From: Helicobacteraceae bacterium
GTDB taxonomy: Bacteria > Campylobacterota > Campylobacteria > Campylobacterales > Sulfurimonadaceae
DNA length: 21,247 nt
Assembly: GCA_027081565.1 (NCBI GenBank)
Contig: JALWKG010000109.1
Coordinates: 1 to 21,247, forward strand
Reading direction: 5' to 3'
Shown here piece by piece: positions 7,452 to 15,901 of this stretch. Made by a program: the position numbers and the translations under genes. Each line of letters starts with the position of its first letter. The stretch's first letter is position 1. The notes under the pieces were generated by a model. It was not told where the DNA came from. It worked only from the letters and a program-made list of their open reading frames with translations, and did not search any database.

Positions 7452-8405
7452 TCATTTAGTAGCACGCTTTATATTGCGAATATGTGTAGAATAGTAACGT
7501 GTAAAATCATGTTTGCCCTGCTTGTTTTTCATAAAATAGAGGTAATCTGTCTTTGCTGGAAAGATCGCAGCACGTATGGCAGGAAGGCTCACATTACAGA
7601 CAGGGTGGTCAGGAATACCCTTGTACTTATAAGTATTGTAAGCTGTTTTATCACTGCGTATACGTTTGGAGGTGATCTTGATGTGTGAAAATTTCCCATA
7701 GTTAAGCGCACCATCCATCTGAAGCTTCATCCCTTTATTAATGCGATTTTGAATGACCGAACCTACTATTGGCATCTCTTTTTCAGAAGCCGCCTCTTTT
7801 TGAATCACAGAGGCCAATGTAAGGTACTTATACCACTTCGCTTCATTGTAAGTACCAAAGATCTTTTGAGACCACTCTTGTTGCTTGGTATGAGAGCGTT
7901 CAAGAAGCAGTGCTATAACATCATGTTCTGTAATACCTCTTGGAAGTTTATAGGTGTCTGGAACTAAGGCACCCTCTTTAAAATGAGACTGTGTTTTAAA
8001 CTCTTTTAAAAGTGTCTTATGATCAAGATCCAGTTTTTCTGCCATCTGCTGTAAAAAGATATAGGTTGTCTCACCTGGTATCAATGTAATATTTTTCATG
8101 GCAGCTTTAGCCGTAGAGAGTCGCTTTAAAAAGTCAGCATGGTTCAGATGTGTGGCGCCGATATTGATCCAGCCCTGCTGTGGCATCCCTATAAAACGCA
8201 TTAAAAAGGCATCTATAGGTGAAACGTCAACATTTTCTCTCTGTAGGTGTGTTATAATCTTTGTTATTGAGCCTTGAGGCACATATAGCACTTTTGAGGT
8301 CGTTAGACCTAAGTTTAGGTAGTACATGAACGACACCACAATTATAAAGACTATCTCAAAAGTCCACTCTATCATCATTGACTTGTTAATTCTTGTATTT
8401 ATCAT
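7452..8405 (-). CDS. mltG: Endolytic murein transglycosylase MltG (YceG family)
   Basis: MltG is an inner-membrane lytic transglycosylase that cuts nascent glycan strands and sets their length. The 317-residue protein has an N-terminal membrane helix (about 15-33) and then the YceG domain. The conserved core is LASVIQKEAASEKEMPIVGSV. Glu204 in QKEA aligns with the catalytic Glu218 of E. coli MltG, while the first Glu of the E. coli EKE is Gln here. The later parts, RINKGMKLQMDGALNYG, TAYNTYKYKGIPDHPVCN and the C-terminal KTDYLYFMKNKQGKHDFT, are typical. Met1 (8405), with GAGAA just upstream, is the preferred start; Met10/11 (8378/8375) are alternatives. All of these overlap the 5' end of the divergent AsmA-like gene. 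Confidence 0.93.
   Translation of the reverse strand: MINTRINKSMMIEWTFEIVFIIVVSFMYYLNLGLTTSKVLYVPQGSITKIITHLQRENVDVSPIDAFLMRFIGMPQQGWINIGATHLNHADFLKRLSTAKAAMKNITLIPGETTYIFLQQMAEKLDLDHKTLLKEFKTQSHFKEGALVPDTYKLPRGITEHDVIALLLERSHTKQQEWSQKIFGTYNEAKWYKYLTLASVIQKEAASEKEMPIVGSVIQNRINKGMKLQMDGALNYGKFSHIKITSKRIRSDKTAYNTYKYKGIPDHPVCNVSLPAIRAAIFPAKTDYLYFMKNKQGKHDFTRYYSTHIRNIKRATK
8253..8258 (+). promoter_or_regulatory. Extended -10 for the AsmA-like gene, inside mltG
   Basis: TGTTATAAT at 8250-8258 is a perfect extended -10 element on the plus strand. It predicts a start near 8265 and a ~60-nt leader before ATG 8326. It lies inside the mltG coding sequence, antisense to it. Confidence 0.45.
8307..8320 (+). 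promoter_or_regulatory. Hairpin enclosing the AsmA-like gene's ribosome binding site
   Basis: ACCTA (8307-8311) pairs perfectly with TAGGT (8316-8320) around an AGTT loop. The 3' arm contains AGG, the only Shine-Dalgarno-like bases before ATG 8326. The fold would mask the ribosome site. It is short (5-6 bp) and could be chance, since the same bases also encode MltG on the other strand. Confidence 0.3.
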
Positions 8406-11400
8406 TTTATTCTCAATCTATTTTACTTTGCATATTGGTCTGAAATTAGACAAACTTATCTTGCCCGGTCTACAAATCGAGCAATTATACATAAAGTGGG
8501 ATGAAAAGATTGCTGTTAATATCGATTCTATTAAAATTACAAAAAGTAACACTCAAAACAAGTTCAATTTTAAGAGTATTGATGCTAAAAAAATACTCAA
8601 ACAAGTTCACCTTCTCAACTCACTCTTTTCTGATGTTCAAGTCCGTCGTATTGTAGTCAACGACGTCAATGCTACTTTTAGTTACAGTGAACACCATAAG
8701 GGTTATGTCGAACTCCATGGGCCTACCCTCAAGTTAGTCGCTACAATTGACATGAATGACCATATTTTCAAGGTACATATTAAAGAACTATCAGAAAGTT
8801 CGACCAAAACCACCCTCAGCGGTACCCTCGTCGCCGATACCAATGTACACCACCTGTATGGTGACATCAACACAACCCTTGCTGATGTGCTTCCTTTACA
8901 TATACTTTTGTTGGCAGACAGAGAGTCTTTGAAGTTTTGGAGTAAAAACAGTGAACCCATCACCAAAGATATAGACCCTCTCGTCAAAGTCTTTAATTTA
9001 GGCCCATTGATCGAGCCGTGGATCGCTGACTACCTCGTAGGTGACGAACTCAACATTGAGTATATGCGAGGCACACTTCTCTATGATGATCCTATATCTA
9101 TCTTGGACACAATAGATATAAAAGCATGTTACCAAGGTGTTGACTATATGTTTGCCCCTGGTTTTGAGCCTGCACATGCACCTAAAGTGGATCTGGCATT
9201 TAAAGACAGGATTCTTTATGTCTATCCTCGAAATGGTACATTTTATGGTGAGCCAGGAGGGACTACCTGGGTCAAGATAGATTTTGAACATCCTTCCAAC
9301 CCCCTTTTGACAGTCGATGTAGACACTTCCGCTACTATTAACCCTGAACTCATTGCGTGGTTAAAAGGTTATAACATAGCACTTCCTTTTTATCAAAAGT
9401 CAGGAAAGACCAATGTCAAACTGGCTATTTGGATCACATTGCAAGATATTATTGTCACTGCTAATGGCGGATTTACTACTCAAAAATCAGTTTTCAACTT
9501 CTCTAACACTGACATCGCCGTAAAAAATGTCAAAGTAAATCTAAACAACACCGATGTTGATATCTATAATCTTAATGCCACACTGCTTGATGATGCCATC
9601 AATGTTGACGTTCACGGTAAATTTAATCCCGTCTCAGAAACGGGAGATTTTGATATTGATCTCAACCACCTTCATTTTGGTAAAGGTGAGACTCTTTTCT
9701 CTGCTTCAATAAAACATCCACTGCATTTTAACTATATAATGAACCCAAAAAATGACCGTGTAGTCCTACCTAAAAGTCACTGGACTTTTGGAAAGAAGGA
9801 AATTTCTATTGAATCTATTATTGCACCCTTCTCATTTACTACACTGAGTGGGCACATTCCCGCAACCTTAATAAATGTCAACTCGATGGCACAGGCTTAT
9901 GTCTCGGGCCGTTTCAATATCAAAGAACTGCAAACCCATCTCATGGTCGATCTGCTCAAGTTTCAAGACAATGCACTGAGTTTTGACAGTACCAACACCT
10001 CATTTTCCATCGTCTATACTGATGCACTGCACATTAAGTCCATGCAGCCTTCTAGTTGGAAGTTTCATAAAAGTAATTTTATTTTAAAACCCTCTTTTTT
10101 CACCTATAAAGAGAAGACCCTTCTGATCCATACAGCACATATAGATGTAGAAGATGTGGCAGAGTCAACCATAACCGGTAAATATAACTTTTCTGATGGA
10201 AGTGGGAAGATCACACTTCAAGCGCTACAGTCATCCTTAGGCGAAACACCTCTGTTGGAGATCAAAAAAGATATCAAGATCTATATCCACCCCAAAAAGC
10301 TTGAGCACCTTATAGAAGTCCCAATCTTTAACCTTAAATTTACACTGCATGATAGTGGTTGGAATATGGGGATCAAAAACATAAAGCTACTTTCTACCTA
10401 CTCTCCACTGCTTCAGGAGTATAATATCACCTCGGGTTCTATTTATCTTCGATCCAAGTTTAAAGAGAATGGCATCTCTCTTTATGGATATTTCCCCTAC
10501 CCTTATCCTATCTTAGTCAAAAAGAATAAAGCATTCGAGCATATTAAATTTTCAGGAAAGTTCAAAGATGGTCTCTTAGATGTCTATGTCAATGATGACA
10601 TTAATGTCAAACTCGACCATAATTCTTTAGATATCAAAGCAAATAAAGTTGGTGTAAGTATTTTTCCTGTTTTTGACTTTATAAACGAACATCCAACAGA
10701 TGAAAAAGAGAAAAAAGATAAGTCTAACTTCAAGATCACCATGGAACTTTCAGACAGTTTTTTATATGTCAATAAATACAGACGTGCACCTGCAGACAAG
10801 ATCTATTTACAATACAAAAATAGTGACCTTAAAGCACAACTCGTTCATGGAAAAAATGGTGGTGCCGTTTTAGAGTTTAATGATGAGCATGAGATCTACA
10901 TCTATGGAGACCACCTTGACGACACTTTTATGAGCAGTCTCGCCGAGTTCTCTGAGTTTAAAGGCGGAGAGGTTAGTTTCTACATTTCAGGCAAACCAGA
11001 GAAGCTCACAGGCATCATACGGGTTAAAGACACCATCATTAAAGATTACAAAGCAATCAACAATATGTTTGCTCTTATTAATACCATCCCTGCCCTGGTC
11101 ACCTTCTCACTGCCGCACTATAATGCCAAGGGTCTAAAAGTGACAGAGGGCTATACCAAATTTGTTTATGAAAACCATATTATGGATGTAGAGGGTTTCC
11201 ATATCAATACACCTGAACTGAACTTTTTTGGTAAAGGTACCATCGATACAGAGTCACAAACTGTCGACTTTGAGACCTCACTGGTAACAGAAGCCACCAG
11301 TAATCTCTCCAAGATCCCGCTACTTGGTTATATCCTGGTAGGAAAAGAAGAAGACACTGTCACAACCACTATGACGCTTAAAGGCCCTATGGATAACCCA

Positions 11401-11559
11401 GTGGTTAAAAACACCTTGGCCAAGGATATAGGTGTCGGTTCGTTCAACATCCTCTTCAGAACCCTCACCTTCCCTATACACTACGTAGACAAAGCCAAAC
11501 AGTCCATAGAAAACGCCCAGAAGAATAAAGAGGAAAAAACTAAAAAGAGCAAAAAGTAA
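8326..11559 (+). CDS. AsmA/YhdP-like inner-membrane-anchored envelope protein
   Basis: This is a 1077-residue protein with one N-terminal transmembrane helix (about residues 16-37) and a long beta-rich periplasmic body. Near the C-terminus it has an AsmA_2-like region (GGEVSFYISGKPEKLTGIIRV, NNMFALINTIPALVTF, GYTKFVYENHIMDVEGFHI, FFGKGTIDTESQTVDFETSL, PLLGYILVGKE, TLKGPMDNPVV). It ends in a Lys-rich tail. AsmA/YhdP/TamB-class proteins are thought to bridge the periplasm and move phospholipids to the outer membrane; a role like that is inferred. A stop codon lies two codons upstream of ATG 8326, so no longer start is possible. The gene overlaps the divergent mltG by up to 80 nt. Confidence 0.85.
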   Translation: MNDTTIIKTISKVHSIIIDLLILVFIILFSIYFTLHIGLKLDKLILPGLQIEQLYIKWDEKIAVNIDSIKITKSNTQNKFNFKSIDAKKILKQVHLLNSLFSDVQVRRIVVNDVNATFSYSEHHKGYVELHGPTLKLVATIDMNDHIFKVHIKELSESSTKTTLSGTLVADTNVHHLYGDINTTLADVLPLHILLLADRESLKFWSKNSEPITKDIDPLVKVFNLGPLIEPWIADYLVGDELNIEYMRGTLLYDDPISILDTIDIKACYQGVDYMFAPGFEPAHAPKVDLAFKDRILYVYPRNGTFYGEPGGTTWVKIDFEHPSNPLLTVDVDTSATINPELIAWLKGYNIALPFYQKSGKTNVKLAIWITLQDIIVTANGGFTTQKSVFNFSNTDIAVKNVKVNLNNTDVDIYNLNATLLDDAINVDVHGKFNPVSETGDFDIDLNHLHFGKGETLFSASIKHPLHFNYIMNPKNDRVVLPKSHWTFGKKEISIESIIAPFSFTTLSGHIPATLINVNSMAQAYVSGRFNIKELQTHLMVDLLKFQDNALSFDSTNTSFSIVYTDALHIKSMQPSSWKFHKSNFILKPSFFTYKEKTLLIHTAHIDVEDVAESTITGKYNFSDGSGKITLQALQSSLGETPLLEIKKDIKIYIHPKKLEHLIEVPIFNLKFTLHDSGWNMGIKNIKLLSTYSPLLQEYNITSGSIYLRSKFKENGISLYGYFPYPYPILVKKNKAFEHIKFSGKFKDGLLDVYVNDDINVKLDHNSLDIKANKVGVSIFPVFDFINEHPTDEKEKKDKSNFKITMELSDSFLYVNKYRRAPADKIYLQYKNSDLKAQLVHGKNGGAVLEFNDEHEIYIYGDHLDDTFMSSLAEFSEFKGGEVSFYISGKPEKLTGIIRVKDTIIKDYKAINNMFALINTIPALVTFSLPHYNAKGLKVTEGYTKFVYENHIMDVEGFHINTPELNFFGKGTIDTESQTVDFETSLVTEATSNLSKIPLLGYILVGKEEDTVTTTMTLKGPMDNPVVKNTLAKDIGVGSFNILFRTLTFPIHYVDKAKQSIENAQKNKEEKTKKSKK

Positions 11560-11726
11560 AAAATGTCACTACAAGAGCGTTTGTACGATACGGGATTTAT
11601 TCCCATCCATGCATTGGACTGTTGGTCCTGATCAACAGATTACGCAAATTTCACAGATCAAGAGCATGAGCGATAGTGAATAGTGAATAGATAGCAGTAG
11701 CTCATCTTAAAAAGTTACTGTACTTG
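11560..11726. other. Non-coding gap behind the AsmA-like gene, with repeat-like text and a possible gene remnant
   Basis: An ATG at 11563, four bases after the AsmA-like stop, opens a 22-codon frame (MSLQERLYDTGFIPIHALDC then W, S, stop). It reads like the beginning of a real protein but goes nowhere, so it may be the stub of a deleted gene or chance. At about 11635-11660 the text CAGATTACGCAAATTTCACA resembles a dispersed GATTACGCAGATTTCACAG-type repeat that I recall from various bacterial genomes (not checked). A short tandem repeat of TAGTGAA follows at about 11673-11690. ATGAGC (11666-11671) and GCTCAT (11700-11705) are inverted around it. Confidence 0.35.
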
Positions 11727-11835
11727 TAGAAGTCTCAGGTGTAGTGCGAGTTGTGCTGAAGCAATCCCGAAAGCGCACTGCTGTGCGTCGAGTGGTGCGC
11801 TGAAGTGCAAATCGTGCTGCAGATGAGACTTTCTA
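11727..11835 (+). repeat. ~109-nt imperfect inverted repeat / structured RNA between convergent genes
   Basis: Bases 11727-11757 pair with 11804-11835 over about 27 positions, starting TAGAA / TTCTA and GTCTCA / TGAGAC. There is one bulge, one 2-nt internal loop and one further mismatch. Five pairs are G-U wobbles on the plus strand and would be mismatches on the minus strand. The inside folds again: GCGCAC (11773-11778) can pair with GTGCGT (11783-11788) or GTGCGC (11795-11800). The 3' arm reaches the stop codon of the convergent lolC/E-like gene. GTGCGAG...GAAGCAATCC resembles the widespread intergenic TTGCGAGG...GAAGCAATC palindromic repeats. It could be a dispersed repeat serving as a bidirectional terminator. 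Confidence 0.6.
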
Positions 11836-13038
11836 CTCGTTGCGCAGGACTGTTAGGACATCAACCTCGCTGGCCTTTTTCGCAGGATACCAAGACGACA
11901 GTAACACAATCACAAATGCCCCGCCCATAATTGAAAAGAAATCCACCATACTCAGGTCAAGTGCCAACTTGGAGGTCGGATAGACATCAGCAGGCAAGGT
12001 CACTAGATCGAAGGTGCTTAAAATCCACAGACCACTCAAACCTAAAAGTGCTCCCGTAAAAATACCGCCAATACCGATCACAATACCTAATGCAAGAAAG
12101 ACACGACGTATCTCACTTGCAGAAGTACCTAAAGAGATAAGCAGTGCTATCTCACTTCGTCGGTTCATCACCGTCATCAGAAGAGACGAGATGATATTAA
12201 TGGCAGCGATCAAGATGATCAACATCAACACTATAAAAAGAGAGCGTTTCTCCAGCTCCAAGGCTGCAAAAAAGTTCATGTTGTCTTGCCACCACCCTTT
12301 GATATTGGCACCCACTGGAAGTACTGCGCGGATAGAGTCTATGATCTCCTGTGGATGTTCGGAATAGATATGAATACCATCGTATTGGTTCAGTGGCAGA
12401 TGCATGATTTTCTGCATGGACTCCATGGTGGTGTAGGCATAGGCCTTGTCATAAGCTGTAAGACCAGAGTCAAAGATTCCCTTGATCTTAAAACGTTTTA
12501 GTTTAGGCGTAACAGCAAGACCACCTGGGTTCATCTCTGTAAAGATATAGATGAGTTTGTCATCAATATAAAGATCAAACTCATCTTTTAGGGACTTACC
12601 AATAACCACTTCAAACTTTTTAGGGACATCTTCACCTAATGCCTCTTTTAACACACTGTTAACACGTTTTTCATACTTAAAATCAACACCAAAAAGGTAT
12701 CCACCCTCTAACACGCTGCCACTTCTTGCAATAACAGAAGAGGTCACATAAGGACTCATAGCAAGCTCAGGGAATTTTTGTTCCAAATCAAAAAGGAGAT
12801 CTTCATTGACAGAACCGTAAAAACGGGGGTAGATGGTCAACGGATAGTTCATCACCGTCAACTTCTTTTTGAACTCGTTATCAAAACCATTCATCAAAGC
12901 CATAGCAACGACTAAGACCATAACCCCGACAGCAATACCGGTAAAGGCTAAGAGAGCAGAAAGAAAGATAAAAGGTTGGTCCTTGTCAAAACGCAAAAAG
13001 CGCTTGACAAGATAAGAGACGATAGATTGTTTAGGCAT
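11833..13038 (-). CDS. LolC/LolE-type lipoprotein-releasing ABC transporter permease
   Basis: LolCDE lifts outer-membrane lipoproteins out of the inner membrane and hands them to LolA. From the chosen start the protein has 401 residues and begins MPKQSIVSYLVKRFLRF. A first transmembrane helix spans about 23-49 (ends MALMNGFDNEF), then comes a periplasmic MacB_PCD-like domain. A C-terminal FtsX-type membrane domain begins at about 285 with NRRSEIALLISLGTSASEIRRVF, a typical Lol coupling segment. The frame is open 32 codons further upstream, but that part lies inside secA in another frame and lacks family character, so ATG 13038 is preferred. It overlaps the secA stop by 8 nt, implying translational coupling. 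I cannot assign LolC versus LolE; LolD is not in the window. Confidence 0.88.
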   Translation of the reverse strand: MPKQSIVSYLVKRFLRFDKDQPFIFLSALLAFTGIAVGVMVLVVAMALMNGFDNEFKKKLTVMNYPLTIYPRFYGSVNEDLLFDLEQKFPELAMSPYVTSSVIARSGSVLEGGYLFGVDFKYEKRVNSVLKEALGEDVPKKFEVVIGKSLKDEFDLYIDDKLIYIFTEMNPGGLAVTPKLKRFKIKGIFDSGLTAYDKAYAYTTMESMQKIMHLPLNQYDGIHIYSEHPQEIIDSIRAVLPVGANIKGWWQDNMNFFAALELEKRSLFIVLMLIILIAAINIISSLLMTVMNRRSEIALLISLGTSASEIRRVFLALGIVIGIGGIFTGALLGLSGLWILSTFDLVTLPADVYPTSKLALDLSMVDFFSIMGGAFVIVLLSSWYPAKKASEVDVLTVLRNE

Positions 13039-15631
13039 TTGCAGTTGCGAAAGCACCTTTTTTAGGACCACTCTGGCCACAACAGTTTTTATATTTTTTA
13101 CCAGATCCACAAGGACATGGGTCGTTACGTGCAACTTTTTTGTCTAAAACAAGAGGCTCTTCGCTATCTTGATGGTTCAGTTGCATCTGCATCTCTAACT
13201 GTTTTTGCTCTATCTCTTTTTGGCGAGCAAGTTCAGCAGCCTCTTCTTCAGGATTTTGCATAGTAAACTGGATGATCTGAAGTGTCTTAATCGTCTCATA
13301 CTTGATCTCTTCAACCAACTCGGTAAAGAGGTTATAACTCTCTTTTTTATACTCAACAAGAGGATCTTTTTGGTTATAAGCACGTAGACGAATACCCGTC
13401 TTCATAGAGTCCATCTGGTAAAGGTGGTCTCTCCATGATTTGTCAAGTGTCTTAAGGTAGATCTCACGCTCTATAGAGCGTTGTACATCTTCTGGTACCT
13501 GTGACATCTTCTCTTCATAAGCGCTCTTGAGTTGTTCCTCAACAGCTTCCAAAAGCTCTTCATACTCTATTGCCTCTAAACTGGCAAGCTCAAGATCCTG
13601 ATTACACTCTTCTTTGACATTAAGGGCCAAACGTTCGATGTCAAAATCTTCACGAGTACCACCATCAAAGATGTTGGCACGATGCAGGATCATCTCTACA
13701 TACTCAGCACGGATCATCTCGACCTTGCTTTTGATGTCATATTCATCATCAAGCAGTTCATTTCTGAACTTATAGACGATCTTACGCTGTTCATTGGCAA
13801 CATCATCATATTCAACAATGTTTTTACGCCCTTCATAGTGAAGGTTTTCCACCTTTTTCTGTGCTTTTTCTACCGCACGTGTCACCATTTTGGATTCAAT
13901 GTATTCGCCATCTTCAACACCTAAACGCTCCATGATGCTTTTAATACGATCGCTTCCAAAGATACGAAGAAGACTGTCCTCTAGTGAGAGATAGAAACGT
14001 GAACTTCCTGGATCACCCTGACGACCGGCACGACCACGCAACTGGTTGTCAATACGGCGATTTTCATGACGCTCAGTACCAATAATACAGAGACCACCAA
14101 GATCTTTGATCTCATCAGATATCTTAATGTCGACACCACGTCCTGCCATGTTGGTAGCGATGGTCACAGCACCTTTGACACCAGCATTTTTAATGATCTC
14201 ACCCTCTTGTTCATGGTTCTTTGCATTAAGTACTGTGTGAGCGATCTTCTCTTTTTTGAGCAGTTCATGCAGCAGTTCTGACTTCTCGATAGAGGCAGTA
14301 CCAACAAGAACCGGACGTCCTACCTTAGAAAGTTCTCTGATCTCAGCAATGACCGCATCAAACTTCTCCTGTTCTGTTTTGTAGATAAGATCATTTTGAT
14401 CATCACGTATAACAGGAACATTGGTTGGGATAGAGACAACATCAAGTGAGTAGATCTGAGAGAACTCAGTCGCCTCTGTTTGTGCTGTACCCGTCATACC
14501 TGCTAACTTGTCATACATTCTAAAGTAGTTTTGGAAAGTAATGTCGGCAAGGGTCTGTGTCTCTTCTTTAATGACAACACCTTCTTTTGCTTCTAACGCT
14601 TGGTGCAGACCTTCTGAAAAACGACGTCCCTCACTCAAACGACCAGTAAATTCATCAACGATCACAACTTCACCATTGTTGACAACATAATCAACATCTT
14701 TAACAAAAAGGTAGTTCGCTTTTAATGCTTGGTCCATATGATGAGAGAGTCCTGCATTTTCAATAGCATATAGGTTTTCAACACCAAAAAGCTTCTCTGC
14801 TTTGGCGATTCCCTCTTCTGTAGTCAAGACGATCTTGTCTTTTTCATCAACCGTAAAGTCGACATCTTTTTCCATCGCTAAAGCGACCTTGTTGGCACGC
14901 TCGTAGTTTTCTAGAGTACGTTCTACCGGACCAGAGATGATCAGTGGTGTACGTGCTTCATCGATCAAAATGGAGTCTACTTCATCAACTATAACAAAGT
15001 GATGCCCACGTTGTGCCATCTGTTCTTTGGAAAAGTTCATGTTGTCACGTAAGTAGTCAAAACCGAACTCGTTGTTAGTACCATAGGTAATATCAGCCTG
15101 ATATCCAGCGATCTTTGCCATAGGATCATGTCCTGTCTCCAGGATAGTTCCAACACTTAGACCTAAGAAATTATATAAAGGCTCCAACTCTTTTGCATCA
15201 CGAGAAGCAAGATAGTCGTTTACAGTGACAACATGTACACCCTTCTCTTTGATAGCATTGAGCACAACAGGCAGTGTCGCGACCAATGTCTTACCCTCAC
15301 CTGTCTTCATCTCAGCAATACGTCCTTCATGAAGAACCATACCACCCAGCATCTGCACATCATAGTGACGCATGTTGAGGGTACGTTTACTCGCTTCACG
15401 TGTCATAGCAAAAGATTCTACCAAGACATCGTCCAACGTCTTCTCTTCTGCAAGAACGACCTCTTTGATCTTTGCAAATGCTGCTTGCAACTCTTCATCA
15501 CTTAGTGCTGCATACTGCTCTTCTAAAGCGTTGATCTGCTTGACACGCTTTTTATATTTTTTAAGTTCTCTATCGTTTTGTGTACCGAATATTTTTCCGA
15601 AAGCTGTTTGAATCATGGTTTTATTGTCCAT
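13031..15631 (-). CDS. secA: Preprotein translocase ATPase subunit SecA
   Basis: SecA drives preproteins through SecYEG using ATP. The 866-residue protein is of normal length. It has AEMKTGEGKT with the Walker A at 111-115, TVNDYLASRDA (135-145), and the DEAD-type VIVDEVDS (213-220) followed by ILIDEARTPLIISG. Helicase motifs MAGRGVDIK and QLRGRAGRQGDPGSSRF come later. The C-terminal zinc-binding motif CPCGSGKKYKNCC has Cys839, 841, 850 and 851 intact. ATG 15631 gives MDNKTMIQTAFGKIFG; the ATG five codons later (15616) is an alternative, and neither has a good Shine-Dalgarno. Downstream it overlaps the lolC/E-like gene by 8 nt. Upstream is a 270-nt gap with a structured leader. Confidence 0.98.
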   Translation of the reverse strand: MDNKTMIQTAFGKIFGTQNDRELKKYKKRVKQINALEEQYAALSDEELQAAFAKIKEVVLAEEKTLDDVLVESFAMTREASKRTLNMRHYDVQMLGGMVLHEGRIAEMKTGEGKTLVATLPVVLNAIKEKGVHVVTVNDYLASRDAKELEPLYNFLGLSVGTILETGHDPMAKIAGYQADITYGTNNEFGFDYLRDNMNFSKEQMAQRGHHFVIVDEVDSILIDEARTPLIISGPVERTLENYERANKVALAMEKDVDFTVDEKDKIVLTTEEGIAKAEKLFGVENLYAIENAGLSHHMDQALKANYLFVKDVDYVVNNGEVVIVDEFTGRLSEGRRFSEGLHQALEAKEGVVIKEETQTLADITFQNYFRMYDKLAGMTGTAQTEATEFSQIYSLDVVSIPTNVPVIRDDQNDLIYKTEQEKFDAVIAEIRELSKVGRPVLVGTASIEKSELLHELLKKEKIAHTVLNAKNHEQEGEIIKNAGVKGAVTIATNMAGRGVDIKISDEIKDLGGLCIIGTERHENRRIDNQLRGRAGRQGDPGSSRFYLSLEDSLLRIFGSDRIKSIMERLGVEDGEYIESKMVTRAVEKAQKKVENLHYEGRKNIVEYDDVANEQRKIVYKFRNELLDDEYDIKSKVEMIRAEYVEMILHRANIFDGGTREDFDIERLALNVKEECNQDLELASLEAIEYEELLEAVEEQLKSAYEEKMSQVPEDVQRSIEREIYLKTLDKSWRDHLYQMDSMKTGIRLRAYNQKDPLVEYKKESYNLFTELVEEIKYETIKTLQIIQFTMQNPEEEAAELARQKEIEQKQLEMQMQLNHQDSEEPLVLDKKVARNDPCPCGSGKKYKNCCGQSGPKKGAFATANA

Positions 15632-15659
15632 CTTCTAAATTGAGATTTGAGTGTAGGGA

Positions 15660-15749
15660 ACCACTAAAAACTAGTCCAACCTAGCTACACTGTTGGTAGC
15701 ATCTAAGATGTTTAGGTCTGGTCTGTAACGGGCTAAAGTTTTTAGAGGT
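15660..15749 (-). ncRNA. Structured element, probably in the secA 5' leader; family unknown
   Basis: CTAAAAACT (15664-15672) pairs with AGTTTTTAG (15737-15745). The stem extends outward past an A/A mismatch with ACC/GGT and inward, after a 2-nt bulge, with AGTCC/GGGCT, for about 17 pairs. Inside are a second stem ACCTA/TAGGT (15679-15683 with 15713-15717) and a hairpin GCTAC/GTAGC (15684-15688 with 15696-15700). The candidate secA -10 just upstream would place the whole element in the secA mRNA, ending about 30 nt before ATG. Both strands can fold, so orientation is inferred from context. No open frame resembling a SecM-type peptide was seen. Confidence 0.45.
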
Positions 15750-15766
15750 GCTCTATATTCGCTAGG

Positions 15767-15772
15767 ATTATA
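15767..15772 (-). promoter_or_regulatory. Candidate secA -10
   Basis: A perfect TATAAT on the minus strand lies about 135 nt upstream of the secA ATG. No good -35 is visible. It would give a leader of about 125 nt that contains the palindromic structure. Confidence 0.45.
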
Positions 15773-15870
15773 TCTTAGCAATACTATACTTTTTATGAAA
15801 GCCATCGATAGAGGTAGCAAAAGTATCTTTATATTAAACAATATTAATGAAAAATGTTACCACTTTCCGT

Positions 15871-15876
15871 TATAAT
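15871..15876 (+). promoter_or_regulatory. Candidate lolA -10
   Basis: TATAAT on the plus strand, 25 nt before the lolA ATG, predicts a ~20-nt leader carrying AAAGGA (15891-15896) as ribosome binding site. The -35 region is weak. Confidence 0.5.
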
Positions 15877-15901
15877 CTCAATGATAAATAAAAGGATATA
15901 A

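Noticed and set aside
11727..11835. CRISPR repeat or insertion-sequence end
   Set aside because: There is only one copy in the window, no regular spacers, no transposase frame and no target-site duplication that I could see.
13039..13134. 32-codon N-terminal extension of the lolC/E-like protein
   Set aside because: It overlaps secA's zinc-motif region in another frame; the family N-terminus begins at ATG 13038.
15660..15760. tmRNA or tmRNA fragment
   Set aside because: Stretches such as GTAGCATCTAAGATGTTTAGG recalled tmRNA 3' regions, but there is no T-arm GGTTCGA, no CCA end, no tRNA-like acceptor stem and no tag frame.
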